This document shows, piece by piece, positions 36,041 through 45,510 of a stretch of 64,000 nucleotides of DNA (position 1 is the first letter of the stretch; each line of letters begins with the position of its first letter). The translations under genes were made by a program, and so were the position numbers. The DNA lies in the NCBI RefSeq assembly GCF_900142845.1, contig NZ_FSRU01000002.1:2790001-2854000 (forward strand), given 5' to 3'. The stretch comes from Paraburkholderia phenazinium (lineage in GTDB: Bacteria; Pseudomonadota; Gammaproteobacteria; Burkholderiales; Burkholderiaceae). Below the pieces are notes generated by a model, which ran no database searches, was not told the origin of the DNA, and worked only from the letters and a program-made list of their open reading frames with translations.

Positions 36041-36682
36041 TCAATACAGCTGGAAAGACTGGAAAAACTGGTCGACCTGCTCCTGCGGCAACGGCTCGCT
36101 GGCGATGATCGCCGCCTGGTAGACATGCCGGCCGTGAGCCACAAGCCGCGCGTAGATCGTGCGAGTCTCCTTTTGCTCGCCGGCTTTGCCGCTCAGCGTC
36201 ATTTCGAGGCCGGGCACCTGACCGCCCGCTGCCAGCGGAATCTGTACGGGGCGCGCGTCGGGAGCGGCGCCGACGTTGCGGGCCAGTCCGGTACGCAGGA
36301 AGTCGAGCGCCGTGCGCTGCGTCTGCGGGTCGTCGGAGGGCAGCATTAGCGTACCCACCGCAAAGACAGCTTTGCCGGCCTCGGCGGTTTGCATCGCCAT
36401 CTGCATCGACGTCCCGCCCACGTCGATCTGGCGCGCATCGTTGCCCGGCTTGGCCGGCAGGTCGACGGTGTAGCCGTTGTCGTTGTTCATCACCGTGCGC
36501 CAGTCGTAGGTCGGCGAGCAGGCCGCCAGCAACCCGCCCACGGCAAGCATGCAGACACCTGCGAACAGCACGCGGCGCAGTCGCGCCAATCCGGACAAAA
36601 GGCGCTGCGGAGCGGCTCCCGGGCGCACAGCGAGATCGAGCAGAAAACCGGGGGATGACAGGCGGAACGCGGGTCGAGACAT
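36041..36682 (-). CDS. Putative lipoprotein of unknown function
   Basis: A 213-residue protein with a basic N-terminus and lipobox LLAACSP after a hydrophobic segment, so probably lipid-anchored. The mature part contains YDWRTVMNNDNGYTVDLPAKPGNDAR and DFLRTGLARNVG. It ends in ARLVAHGRHVYQAAIIASEPLPQEQVDQFFQSFQLY, resembling conserved Burkholderiales hypotheticals. I do not recognise a named family. It is divergent from the TlpA-like gene; a GTG two codons upstream is an alternative start. Confidence 0.75.
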   Translation of the reverse strand: MSRPAFRLSSPGFLLDLAVRPGAAPQRLLSGLARLRRVLFAGVCMLAVGGLLAACSPTYDWRTVMNNDNGYTVDLPAKPGNDARQIDVGGTSMQMAMQTAEAGKAVFAVGTLMLPSDDPQTQRTALDFLRTGLARNVGAAPDARPVQIPLAAGGQVPGLEMTLSGKAGEQKETRTIYARLVAHGRHVYQAAIIASEPLPQEQVDQFFQSFQLY

Positions 36683-36816
36683 GAGCACGAAGTCAGGGAA
36701 AGACGCAGCATAAAACCCTATTATCCGCTGACGGGCAACTCCCAGCCGCCATACCGGATTGAGGCTACAATACGTCGCAACGTTACGCGCGTTCTGCGCG
36801 ATCCCGAGGTCCGTTC

Positions 36817-37350
36817 ATGAGCCCTACCCCTTCTGCTCCGGTGACGAAGCGCACCAGCCCGATCCGCTATGTCGTCATGGCCGTCGTGGCCGGCGCCATT
36901 GCGATTGCCGGCTATTTCGCCTTCAACGGCCAGCAGCATGTGCCGGATGCCACGTTCACGCTGCTGTCCGGCCAGAAAGTCTCCACGGCCGATCTGAAGG
37001 GCAAGGTCTACCTCGTCAACTTCTGGGCCACCAACTGCGACACCTGCGTGCAGGAAATGCCGAAGATGGTCGACACGTATAACCGCTTCAAGGGCAAGGG
37101 CCTCGAATTCGTCGCTGTGGCGATGAACTACGACGCGCCCATGTACGTGACCAACTACACCGCGACGCGTCGCCTGCCGTTCAAGGTGGCGATGGACGAC
37201 GGTTCCGCTGCCAAGCAGTTCGGCAATGTCCAGTTGACGCCGACCACCTTCGTGGTCGACAAGGACGGCAAGATTCTCAAGCGCTACGTCGGCGAGCCGC
37301 AGTTCGCCGAGCTGGATCAACTGCTCGAGAAGGCGCTGAACGCGGCCTGA
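36817..37350 (+). CDS. TlpA-family membrane-anchored thioredoxin
   Basis: A 177-residue protein with an N-terminal membrane anchor (about 16-36) and a periplasmic thioredoxin domain. The active site is CDTC in VNFWATNCDTCVQEMPKMVD. QLTPTTFVVDKDGKILKRYVGEP carries the cis-Pro loop. TlpA/ResA proteins reduce periplasmic thiols, for example during cytochrome maturation. Neighbours give no more specific substrate. Confidence 0.88.
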   Translation: MSPTPSAPVTKRTSPIRYVVMAVVAGAIAIAGYFAFNGQQHVPDATFTLLSGQKVSTADLKGKVYLVNFWATNCDTCVQEMPKMVDTYNRFKGKGLEFVAVAMNYDAPMYVTNYTATRRLPFKVAMDDGSAAKQFGNVQLTPTTFVVDKDGKILKRYVGEPQFAELDQLLEKALNAA

Positions 37351-37370
37351 AACACCGGGCGAAGCATCAG

Positions 37371-37420
37371 ATAAAAACGCGCCGGTAGCGGACAGAATCC
37401 GCTACCGGCGCGTTGCTTTT
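37371..37420. terminator. Bidirectional terminator between the TlpA-like gene and dctD
   Basis: A perfect 16-bp stem (37377-37392 with 37398-37413, 5-nt loop). TGCTTTT follows on the plus strand and a five-T run on the minus strand, so it can end both converging transcripts. Confidence 0.85.
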
Positions 37421-37467
37421 GGGACGTGCGGTTCAGGACGCCTGGCCGGCCTCAACCGCGCCGCCCA

Positions 37468-38820
37468 TCACCGCTCACCCTCTCCCTTCGCCGCCAGCCC
37501 ATAGCGCTTGATCTTTTCATAGAGCGTCGCCTTACCCAGCTGCAAACGGTCCGCCGCCACCGCCACCGCGCCGCCCGTCTGCTCCAGCGCCTGCGCAATC
37601 ACCGCACGCTCGAACTGCTCGACGCGCTCCTTGAGCGAGTGGGCGTCCGCGGCTTCATCGACGGAAGCTGTCATCGGATCTTCCGCCACCCCGAGCACGA
37701 GCCGGTCGGCCGCATTGCGCAGTTCCCGCACGTTGCCGGGCCAGTCGCGCTGCATCAGGCCGGCCCGCTGACGGTCGGTGAGGATCGGCGCGGGACGCTG
37801 ATAACGCACCGCCGCATCGAGCAGGAAATGTTCGAACAGCGGCACGATGTCTTCGCGCCGCTCGGCGAGCGGCGGCAGCGCGATGGTCACCACGTTCAGC
37901 CGGTACAACAGGTCGCGCCGGAAGGTGCCGGCCGCGACGTGCTCCAGCATGTCGCCTTTGGCGGCGGCCACCACGCGGCAATTCACGCGAATCGGCTGGT
38001 TCGAGCCGAGCCGTTCCAGCACGCCGTCCTGCAGCACGCGCAACAGCTTGACCTGCAGACCGAGCGGCATGCTTTCGATCTCGTCGAGAAACAGCGTGCC
38101 GCCGGATGCATGTTCGAGCTTGCCGATCCGGCGTTTCGCCGCGCCCGTAAACGCGCCGGGCTCATAGCCGAACATCTCGGACTCGAACATCGGTTCGGGC
38201 AGCGCGCCGCAATTCACCGCGATAAACGGCTTGTCGCGCCGTGGCGACAATTCGTGCAGGCTGCGTGCGATCAGTTCCTTGCCCGCGCCGGTATCGCCGT
38301 TGATCAGCACAGAGGCGTCGGTGGGCGCGACGTTCGCGATCAGCCGGCGCACCTGCTCGATCACCGGACTGCGGCCAATGATGCGCGGCGCCACCGTGTT
38401 CTGCCCCGCCAGTTCGCGGCGCAGCGCGTGGTTCTCCAGCACCAGGGTGCGGCGTTCCAGCGCGCGCCGTACGGTTTCGATCAGACGCTCCGAGGCAAAC
38501 GGCTTCTCGATGAAGTCGTAGGCGCCGTCGCGCATGGCCTGCACGGCCATCGAAATATCGCCGTGTCCGGTGACGAGAATCACCGGCACATCCGGCGCGC
38601 GTTCGTGACATTGCGCGAGCAGATCGAGACCGCTCGCGCCCGGCAAACGGATATCGCTGACGATCACGCCCGGAAAATCCGCGCTGATGGAACGCGCCGC
38701 CGCTTCGACCGATGCGTGACCGGTGACGTCGAAACCCGCGAGCTGCAGGCTTTGCACGCTCGCGCGACGCACTAGTTCGTCGTCCTCGATATACAGCACC
38801 GGCAAACTGTTGTTGACCAT
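37468..38820 (-). CDS. dctD: Sigma-54-dependent response regulator DctD
   Basis: A 450-residue NtrC-family activator: receiver domain with phosphorylated Asp in VIVSDIRLPGASGLDLL; AAA+ domain with INGDTGAGKELIARSLH and the sigma-54 contact loop EPGAFTGAAKRR; C-terminal Fis-type helix-turn-helix (GGAVAVAADRLQLGKATLYEKIKRYGL). With DctB it activates dctA in response to C4-dicarboxylates. The ATG at 38820 has AAGG upstream. It lies 54 nt after dctB. A sigma-54 promoter is present at dctA, its expected target. Confidence 0.95.
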   Translation of the reverse strand: MVNNSLPVLYIEDDELVRRASVQSLQLAGFDVTGHASVEAAARSISADFPGVIVSDIRLPGASGLDLLAQCHERAPDVPVILVTGHGDISMAVQAMRDGAYDFIEKPFASERLIETVRRALERRTLVLENHALRRELAGQNTVAPRIIGRSPVIEQVRRLIANVAPTDASVLINGDTGAGKELIARSLHELSPRRDKPFIAVNCGALPEPMFESEMFGYEPGAFTGAAKRRIGKLEHASGGTLFLDEIESMPLGLQVKLLRVLQDGVLERLGSNQPIRVNCRVVAAAKGDMLEHVAAGTFRRDLLYRLNVVTIALPPLAERREDIVPLFEHFLLDAAVRYQRPAPILTDRQRAGLMQRDWPGNVRELRNAADRLVLGVAEDPMTASVDEAADAHSLKERVEQFERAVIAQALEQTGGAVAVAADRLQLGKATLYEKIKRYGLAAKGEGER

Positions 38821-38874
38821 CGTCCTTACCACCTTAACCTTAAAGCGCCCGAGCGCATCTGAAGCCGCCTGAAT

Positions 38875-40752
38875 TCAGGACCCTGCCGTGAGCGGGTCCG
38901 TTGCCTGCACACGGGTCCGGCGCAGCGTGAGCACGAACAGCGCGCCGCCGTCCGGGGCATTGCGCGCCACCAGCGAGCCCCCCGCGTCGCGCACGATCGA
39001 GGATGAGATCGCAAGGCCAAGCCCCAGCCCCTGGCCCATTTCCTTCGTCGTAAAGAACGGTTCGAAAAGCCTCGGCAGGACGTCGTCCGGGATGCCGTGA
39101 CCGTTATCGTGAACCGAGATCGCAAGCGTCGCTTCGGCGGCCTCGATTTCGATCTCGATACGCGGAGGGGCTACACCCACCGCGGCATCAAGCGCGTTGC
39201 TCAGCAGATTGATCAGCACCTGCTCAAGCCGCAAATCGTCGCAATTCGCGACAAGCCCGGGATGCTCGTCGGACGGATCGAAGCCCGTGCGCGTGCCCGC
39301 TTCCGCGTCGACCACCGTCAACACCACTTCCACGTCCTGCAAGCGCTTTTGCAGCAGCGCCAGCACATTGCGCAGCGCACGCGCGAGCGGCGCTCGCGCG
39401 CTGCGCGGCCGCGCCCGTCCCACGAACAGCTTCAACTGGTTGGTGATCTTACCCATGCGCTCGGTGAGCGCGGCAATCGCCTCGAGATTCTCGCGCGCCG
39501 ACTCCTGATCGCCGCGTTCGAGCAACACCCGCGTGTTATCCGAGAAGCCGCGCAACGCCGCTAACGGCTGATTCAACTCGTGCGTAATGCCAGCGGCCAT
39601 CTGACCGAGCGCCGCCAGCTTGCTCGCCTGAATCAGCTCGTCATGCGCCGAGCGCAACTCCTGTTCGGCGCGCGTGCGTTCGCTCACTTCCTTCTTCAGT
39701 TGCTCGTTCGCCTGCGACAGGTCCGCGGTCCGCTCCGCCACCCGCTGATTCAACTCCGCGTACGCGCGCTGCAGCAGCTCGCGGCTGCGCATCATCTCGC
39801 GCACGCGTGCACGGCGCATTCTCCAGTAGAACGCCAGCAGGCACAGCGTGACGTAGCCGAAGCCGGTCACGATAGCGGCATTGCGGGCGTCGGCGTCGAC
39901 CGGATCGACGCTCGCCATGGTGATCAGTTGCCAGTCGGGTTCGAGCATCGCCCGCCGCGTTGCCAGGTAGCGCGGCGCGTAACGTCCACCGCCGATGCGC
40001 ACGATCTGCGCGTCGCCCTCAAGCGTGCGTTCGATCGTCACCGGCAGCGGCGGAATCTCCTGCTGCGCGTACTGGCGCGTCTGATAGATCGAGTCTGCCA
40101 CCGCGCCCGAGAGCGGCCGCACCGTGTGGTATTTCCAGGCCGGCACGGAGGATAGAAAGATCACGCCGTGATCGTCGGTGACGATCAGCGGCTCGGACGC
40201 ATCCGCGCCCTGAAACCATTCCAGATTGAGTTTGACGACCGCCACGCCGACGATCTGTCCATCGCGCCGCACCGGTTGCGAGATGTAGTAGCCGGGGTCA
40301 TGCGAGATCGTGCCGATGCCGAAGAAACGGCCCACGCCGCCCTTCACCGCGTCCATGAAATACGGCCGGAACTGATACTCGACGCCGACAAAGCTCTCCG
40401 GCTCGCGCCAGTTGCTCGCCGCGACGCACAGCCCGTCCGTCTGAATGATGTAGGTGGCCGTGGCCCGCGCGTGGCGGTTGAGGTCTTCCAGATAACGGTT
40501 GGCGTGCTCGACGTTCGGCGCCGTGGGATTCACCAGCACGTCCTGCACGAACGGATGCTCGGCCAGCAGGTACGGCAGGGATTCGTAGCGCTCCAGCGTG
40601 CTCTTGAGCGCATTGGCCGTGCGGTCGACACGCACCGCGGCGTTGCGCCGCAAACTGTCGATGCCGCGCTGCCACGCGATGCTCCACGTGAGTCCGCACG
40701 CCGCCACGAGCCCGGCGACGAGCGCGAAGAGGATCAGCAGGCGGCGCGTCAC
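38875..40752 (-). CDS. dctB: C4-dicarboxylate sensor histidine kinase DctB
   Basis: Membrane sensor of about 625 residues. Two transmembrane helices flank a large periplasmic double-Cache domain (ASNWREPESFVGVEYQFRPYFMDAVKGGVGRFFGIGTISHDPGYYISQPV). A coiled coil follows, then the H-box GQMAAGITHELNQPLAALRGFSDN and an ATPase domain ending with LVNLL-type VLINLLSNALDAA and GLGLAISSSIVRDAGG. I chose the GTG at 40752 (VTRRLLILFALVAG), which places the first helix at the N-terminus; the frame stays open to 40920, where the next gene begins on the other strand. Confidence 0.93.
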   Translation of the reverse strand: MTRRLLILFALVAGLVAACGLTWSIAWQRGIDSLRRNAAVRVDRTANALKSTLERYESLPYLLAEHPFVQDVLVNPTAPNVEHANRYLEDLNRHARATATYIIQTDGLCVAASNWREPESFVGVEYQFRPYFMDAVKGGVGRFFGIGTISHDPGYYISQPVRRDGQIVGVAVVKLNLEWFQGADASEPLIVTDDHGVIFLSSVPAWKYHTVRPLSGAVADSIYQTRQYAQQEIPPLPVTIERTLEGDAQIVRIGGGRYAPRYLATRRAMLEPDWQLITMASVDPVDADARNAAIVTGFGYVTLCLLAFYWRMRRARVREMMRSRELLQRAYAELNQRVAERTADLSQANEQLKKEVSERTRAEQELRSAHDELIQASKLAALGQMAAGITHELNQPLAALRGFSDNTRVLLERGDQESARENLEAIAALTERMGKITNQLKLFVGRARPRSARAPLARALRNVLALLQKRLQDVEVVLTVVDAEAGTRTGFDPSDEHPGLVANCDDLRLEQVLINLLSNALDAAVGVAPPRIEIEIEAAEATLAISVHDNGHGIPDDVLPRLFEPFFTTKEMGQGLGLGLAISSSIVRDAGGSLVARNAPDGGALFVLTLRRTRVQATDPLTAGS

Positions 40753-40919
40753 GTTGGTGGATTCCGGTGAATGGGGTGCGGCTATTGTGGCATAACGCGC
40801 CGGGGCGGACAGCGCGACGAGCCGACCGGCATCTCTCGATGCCAGGTCCTCGTTGTCGCGTTCAGATCGATCTGGAGCGCTATATATGTGACACCGGTGG
40901 ATGAGCTTGCGGGAGAACA

Positions 40920-43844
40920 ATGAGCCAGCATTCAGACGTTGTCATACCAGCGAGGTCCGCCATGAAAATCGACGTAAAGAATCAGACACCGTATCGGTCT
41001 AACGAGGACGAGGGAACGAGCGGGACAAAGCCAGCCGCTCCAGGCCCGAAGCCCAGGACCTACCCGCCGGCAAATACACCGGCACAGGCCGGTTCGGAAA
41101 GAGGCGGGGATACCGGCGCGACTGACCATGCGAAAGCGCCGCCGTCCGATACAGGCGACACGGTATCGGCTAAAGAAAAGCCGGGGGAGCCGGCAAAGCC
41201 GCAGACAAACGAGGATGGTACGGCAGACGCAAATCCCGGAGTACCGGCGCAGTCTAGTGCATCGGTCCCGCCGCCAAATGGCAACACGCTGCAGATCAAG
41301 GTAGCCGGTATCGTCAACGCGGTTCCTCCACTCAAGCCGAGCGGCAGCACTCCGATCACCGGTCATACTACGAAGGCTGGCAACGTGCAACGCTCCAATC
41401 AGGCGGGTTACACCGCCGGCAACGCGGGTAGAAGCCTTACGAAGGGAATCGGGGACGCCGGAGAGTTGGCGCAGAGCGGCAACCAGGACGAGCGCACCCG
41501 CTACGCATTGCAACTCATCAAGGATCTCGCGAATGGATCTGCTTCCGGCATCGATCTGAAAAGAATGACGGATAAGAAGACTGTGGCGCACGAATACTTG
41601 CACGGACCGCGGCGCAAAGGCGCCTACAACGTTGAACATGGAGGCCATGGGACGCCCCACCGACAGCAGATCGAGCTGAAGAGCATGCGTACCCTGCCGA
41701 AAGCCAAGGCGACGCAGACCCTCGCAATCTCACAGTCCGTCGCCGGTGTGCAGGTACAGCCCAACCAGTCTGGCAAGCAGACACAGGCACAGACACCGAC
41801 GAGCACGCAGTCATCGCAGACGAGTCCGAATACTTACGACGCCGCGACGCAAACCATGCCCGCTGCCGACGCGAGCACGCAGACTTCAACGCCGCAGGCG
41901 CCGGCCCAAGGAGATGGCGCCCCACAGACAGCGGGAGAACACTCGTCCACTGGGGCGCCTCATAGCCCGCGCGAGCCAGCGAGTTCGCCGGACCATCACA
42001 AGACGACACAAACCTCATCGCCTGACCGCGCAAACCGCGGTACTACGACGCCAATGCCAGATAGCACCGATGCGGGAGTGCAAAACGGAGCCGACATGCA
42101 AGACGGTAGCACCCAGCATGCGCCCCCCCAGCACAGCGTGCAAACGCAAACTTCAGTTCCGGTGACATCGACGCGTACAACGCCTGCTCCGCAGCCACCC
42201 CAGTTGCACGTATCGGAACCAACCAACGGGAACGAGACGACAACGGCCACCCAGGCCGGCGCACCGCTCGATACACGCGGCACGCAAACCGCCACCGGGA
42301 CGCCGAAAGCAACACAGTTGAGTCCGCAACGACAGACCGCTGGCACGCAAACCTCATCGCCGTCTGTCCATCACTCCGCCACGCAGCACACGCCGCGACA
42401 GGTACACGCGCACTCTCAGACCACGTTCGGCAACACCTCCTCCGCCGAAACTCAGACAGGCGCGGATAATTCGAAGGGTTCTCAGGCCAATACGGATACG
42501 CACACGGTCGGGACGCAGTCGAAAGTCGGCACTGGCGAAGCCAAAACGCAGGCTAATCCGGGAAGTGAGAATAAATCCATACAGACCCGACCGCCGGTAC
42601 AGCAACACGCAACGCAGACACCCCCGACGCCAGACACGGGCGCGGCACAATCGAATCCCGTCGGTACGCCAGCGTCGCAGGAGTCGGTCGAGACTACACA
42701 CACGTCCGAGCAAGTCCCCGGTGCGACGTCAAAATCCATCGAGCTCACAAAAGGCGTCAAGGAAAACGGCCATTGGGTGGTGGCGGATATCGGATCACTG
42801 CCCGCTGACATCAACAATGTGAAAAAGCACGCCGATCTTGGATCGATCAGCGCGATCACCTCGACCAGCGCCGTGACCGTAGGCGATGTCCTTAACGTTA
42901 TCAACTCCGAAGGGGGCCGCGCACTGGCTTTGGGAGCGAAATCGCTGTCATTGCTGGGTACGCTAGTCGGTCTCGCGCCGTCGGTCGGGCAGCTTGCCAA
43001 CGATGTCAAACAGCTAATCGCAAATCCGAACGACAATCAGTCGAAATGGAATGTTGCGAACAGCGGTTTCGAGTTAGGCGGTGGCCTTGCCGCGGCAGCT
43101 GCCTCGATGGCTTTTCCGCCTGCCGCACTATTGCCGATCTTATTTCCCAATCTGGCTGAAATCGGTCACGCGGAAATATTGAGGCAGAAGAAGAATGGCC
43201 TGTATGCGGAAGGTCTAAAAGTCGAAGGTGATGCAACCAGCAACGACTACAAGATAGCGGCTCTCAACGCGACGCCGATCGTGAACTGGTTCTCGTCCAC
43301 CTATACGCCGGAGTTGCGTCCAGCCATCGAGAAATTCGAAACGGAGCAGGGAAACAAGCCTGGCAATCCACCCGCCGGTGACTTGCCGGAGAACACACTC
43401 CATGACCAGCGCGTCTACGACTACTATGCCCAGGCGCTGAACGAGCGCGCCGCGCTGCTCGGCAATGCGGCCAACTCCTACCTCAAGAGCATTGCAGACA
43501 ATTCAACCCTGAGTTCCGTCACAATGGTCTCGCGATGCCCACAGGTGTTTGGCTGGCCATCGAACGGACAGGCCATGCGCGTGTTCGATCGGGCCGCCGC
43601 TATCACGTACGATCGCGTTCACGACACGATCCACACCGAGTTTTTCGGCCCGGACAAGGACGGCACGTACAGATTGCCCACGCGGGATCCGTCGCTGCCG
43701 TCCGGCAAGGACAGCAAGAATCTGCTGTTCTGCTCGACCATGCTGGATCCTGAAGCCAAGCGGGTGGACTTCGACTTGCCGCAATACTTTGCCGATCCGG
43801 GCACGGTCGCGCTGGATATTCGCAAACAGCCGAACAAAACCTGA
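40920..43844 (+). CDS. Large Thr/Gln/Pro-rich protein with repeated TQT motifs, candidate secreted effector
   Basis: A 974-residue protein of no family I recognise. Residues 1-180 are polar and Pro/Gly/Thr-rich; 190-245 look folded (YALQLIKDLANGSASGIDLKR). Residues 260-570 are disordered-looking, about 19 percent Thr and 13 percent Gln, with nine TQT tripeptides (Gln at 266, 311, 321, 364, 410, 456, 477, 512 and 566) plus KSIQT (552-556). Several have the full form K-x-T-Q-T. Residues 600-974 are a denser region with hydrophobic stretches at about 666-695 and 717-750. No Sec signal or lipobox is visible. GGGAG lies 5 nt before the ATG. The gene stands alone, opposite in strand, between dctA and dctB. 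GC is visibly lower in its 3' third than in flanking genes. A type III or other secreted effector is inference. Confidence 0.75.
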   Translation: MSQHSDVVIPARSAMKIDVKNQTPYRSNEDEGTSGTKPAAPGPKPRTYPPANTPAQAGSERGGDTGATDHAKAPPSDTGDTVSAKEKPGEPAKPQTNEDGTADANPGVPAQSSASVPPPNGNTLQIKVAGIVNAVPPLKPSGSTPITGHTTKAGNVQRSNQAGYTAGNAGRSLTKGIGDAGELAQSGNQDERTRYALQLIKDLANGSASGIDLKRMTDKKTVAHEYLHGPRRKGAYNVEHGGHGTPHRQQIELKSMRTLPKAKATQTLAISQSVAGVQVQPNQSGKQTQAQTPTSTQSSQTSPNTYDAATQTMPAADASTQTSTPQAPAQGDGAPQTAGEHSSTGAPHSPREPASSPDHHKTTQTSSPDRANRGTTTPMPDSTDAGVQNGADMQDGSTQHAPPQHSVQTQTSVPVTSTRTTPAPQPPQLHVSEPTNGNETTTATQAGAPLDTRGTQTATGTPKATQLSPQRQTAGTQTSSPSVHHSATQHTPRQVHAHSQTTFGNTSSAETQTGADNSKGSQANTDTHTVGTQSKVGTGEAKTQANPGSENKSIQTRPPVQQHATQTPPTPDTGAAQSNPVGTPASQESVETTHTSEQVPGATSKSIELTKGVKENGHWVVADIGSLPADINNVKKHADLGSISAITSTSAVTVGDVLNVINSEGGRALALGAKSLSLLGTLVGLAPSVGQLANDVKQLIANPNDNQSKWNVANSGFELGGGLAAAAASMAFPPAALLPILFPNLAEIGHAEILRQKKNGLYAEGLKVEGDATSNDYKIAALNATPIVNWFSSTYTPELRPAIEKFETEQGNKPGNPPAGDLPENTLHDQRVYDYYAQALNERAALLGNAANSYLKSIADNSTLSSVTMVSRCPQVFGWPSNGQAMRVFDRAAAITYDRVHDTIHTEFFGPDKDGTYRLPTRDPSLPSGKDSKNLLFCSTMLDPEAKRVDFDLPQYFADPGTVALDIRKQPNKT

Positions 43845-43916
43845 TGGAGCTAGCTCGACATTCAAACGACGCTTAGGAGTGCGGAGCGCGGCGGCATGAC
43901 AGGTCTTCTGTCGTTT

Positions 43917-43955
43917 CGAATACGGAGTGGTGCGACGCCAACCATTCCGTATTCG
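43917..43955. repeat. 15-bp inverted repeat between the converging TQT gene and dctA
   Basis: CGAATACGGAGTGGT (43917-43931) and ACCATTCCGTATTCG (43941-43955) pair with one G-T mismatch around 9 nt. No T-run follows, so it is an unconventional terminator or a boundary mark of the inserted gene. Confidence 0.5.
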
Positions 43956-44015
43956 CGCCCTTCCGCGACACGCCAGAGGCGGCCCATATCGAGACTAAGG
44001 GCGACGCGCGCGGGT

Positions 44016-45305
44016 TCAGGCACCCGCCGCTTCCGTGTCCTTCACAGGAGCCGCTTCGCCGCGCAGCACGGCGCGCAGCTTCGCGTGGTCCAGTTCCTTC
44101 TCCCACGCCGACACCACCACCGTCGCCACACCGTTGCCGACAATGTTCGTCAGCGCGCGGCATTCGCTCATGAAGCGGTCGATCCCGAGAATCAGCACCA
44201 TGCCCGACAGCGGAATCGTCGGCACCACGGCCAGGGTCGCAGCGAGCGTGATGAAACCGGCGCCCGTCACACCGCTTGCGCCCTTCGACGTCAGCATCGT
44301 GACGGCCAGCAGCGTGAGCTGCTGCGTGAGCGAGAGATCGGTGTTGGTGGCCTGGGCGATGAACAGCACGGCCATCGTCATGTAGATGTTGGTACCGTCG
44401 AGGTTGAACGAGTAACCGGTCGGCACCACGAGGCCCACCACCGAGCGCGAGCAGCCGAGCTTTTCGAGCTTCAGCATCAACTGCGGCAACGCCGCTTCCG
44501 ACGAACTCGTGCCGAGCACGATCAGCATCTCTTCCTTGATGTACGCCACGAAGCGCAGCACGCTGAAGCCGACCATGCGGGCGATCGCGCCGAGCACCAC
44601 CACCACGAACACGATCGAGGTGAGATAGAACGTGCCGATCAGCTTGAGCATGGGCAGGAGCGAGCCGATGCCGTACTTGCCGATGGTGAACGCCATTGCG
44701 CCGAAGGCACCGATCGGCGCCAGCTTCGTGATGATGCGCACCACGCCGAACAACACGCTCGACAGGCTTTCGACCAGATCCGTGACGACCTTGCCTCGCT
44801 CGCCGAGCGTCGCCAGCACGCTGCCGAACAGCATCGCGATCAGCAGGATCTGCAGGATCTCGCCCTGCGCGAACGCATCCGTGATCGTGTTCGGAATGAT
44901 GTGCATCAGGAAGTCGACCGTGCTTTGGCCGTGCGCCTTGGCGGCGTACGAAGCGACCTCCTTGCCGTCGAGCGTGGCCGGATCGACGTTGAAGCCGACA
45001 CCCGGTTTCAGCACGTGCGTGGCGATCAGGCCGAGCACCAGCGCGAACGACGAAACGACTTCGAAGTACAGCAGCGCCTTGCCGCCGACCCGCCCGACCT
45101 TCTTCATGTCCTGCATGCCGGCGATACCGGTGACGACAGTACAGAAGATGATCGGCCCGATCACCATCTTGATCAGCTTGATGAAGGCGTCGCCAAACGG
45201 CTTCATGTCGATGGCGAGAGCCGGCGAGTAATGACCGAGGACGATGCCGACGATGATCGCGGCGATCACCTGGACATAGAGCACTTTATAGAAGGGTTTC
45301 TTCAC
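44016..45305 (-). CDS. dctA: C4-dicarboxylate/H+ symporter DctA
   Basis: DAACS-family inner-membrane importer of succinate, fumarate and malate, 429 residues. Signatures: [24 protein letters not shown], the [18 protein letters not shown] re-entrant loop, and [29 protein letters not shown] chose the GTG at 45305 ([12 protein letters not shown]), with AGGA 7 nt upstream; it gives the standard length. It is separated from dctB-dctD by the TQT-protein gene. A sigma-54 promoter and DctD-like sites lie upstream. Confidence 0.95.
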   Translation of the reverse strand: MKKPFYKVLYVQVIAAIIVGIVLGHYSPALAIDMKPFGDAFIKLIKMVIGPIIFCTVVTGIAGMQDMKKVGRVGGKALLYFEVVSSFALVLGLIATHVLKPGVGFNVDPATLDGKEVASYAAKAHGQSTVDFLMHIIPNTITDAFAQGEILQILLIAMLFGSVLATLGERGKVVTDLVESLSSVLFGVVRIITKLAPIGAFGAMAFTIGKYGIGSLLPMLKLIGTFYLTSIVFVVVVLGAIARMVGFSVLRFVAYIKEEMLIVLGTSSSEAALPQLMLKLEKLGCSRSVVGLVVPTGYSFNLDGTNIYMTMAVLFIAQATNTDLSLTQQLTLLAVTMLTSKGASGVTGAGFITLAATLAVVPTIPLSGMVLILGIDRFMSECRALTNIVGNGVATVVVSAWEKELDHAKLRAVLRGEAAPVKDTEAAGA

Positions 45306-45495
45306 GATGGTTCCTGCGATGTGGATGAGCCAATGGCCTGCCACGCTGCGCATCAATGCGAACGAATGGACGTATCGCCTGTGCACGGCATCGGGCCGCG
45401 ACAAGACGACGAGGTTATAAATACGGGGAGGGGAAATCGGACATCGTTGTCTCCATGCTTTAGTTGTCGGGCCTTTGCGGCCGCGCTTCTACTTC

Positions 45496-45510
45496 GCAAG
45501 GTCGATGCCA
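45496..45510 (-). promoter_or_regulatory. Sigma-54 promoter of dctA
   Basis: Minus strand TGGCATCGACCTTGC keeps the -24 GG and -12 GC with correct spacing. Transcription would start near 45484, about 180 nt ahead of the GTG. It fits DctD control. Confidence 0.8.

Noticed and set aside
40920..43844. Reading the TQT protein as an RTX, collagen-like or YadA-type adhesin
   Set aside because: No GGxGxDxxx, no Gly-x-y repeats, no signal peptide and no C-terminal beta-barrel anchor.
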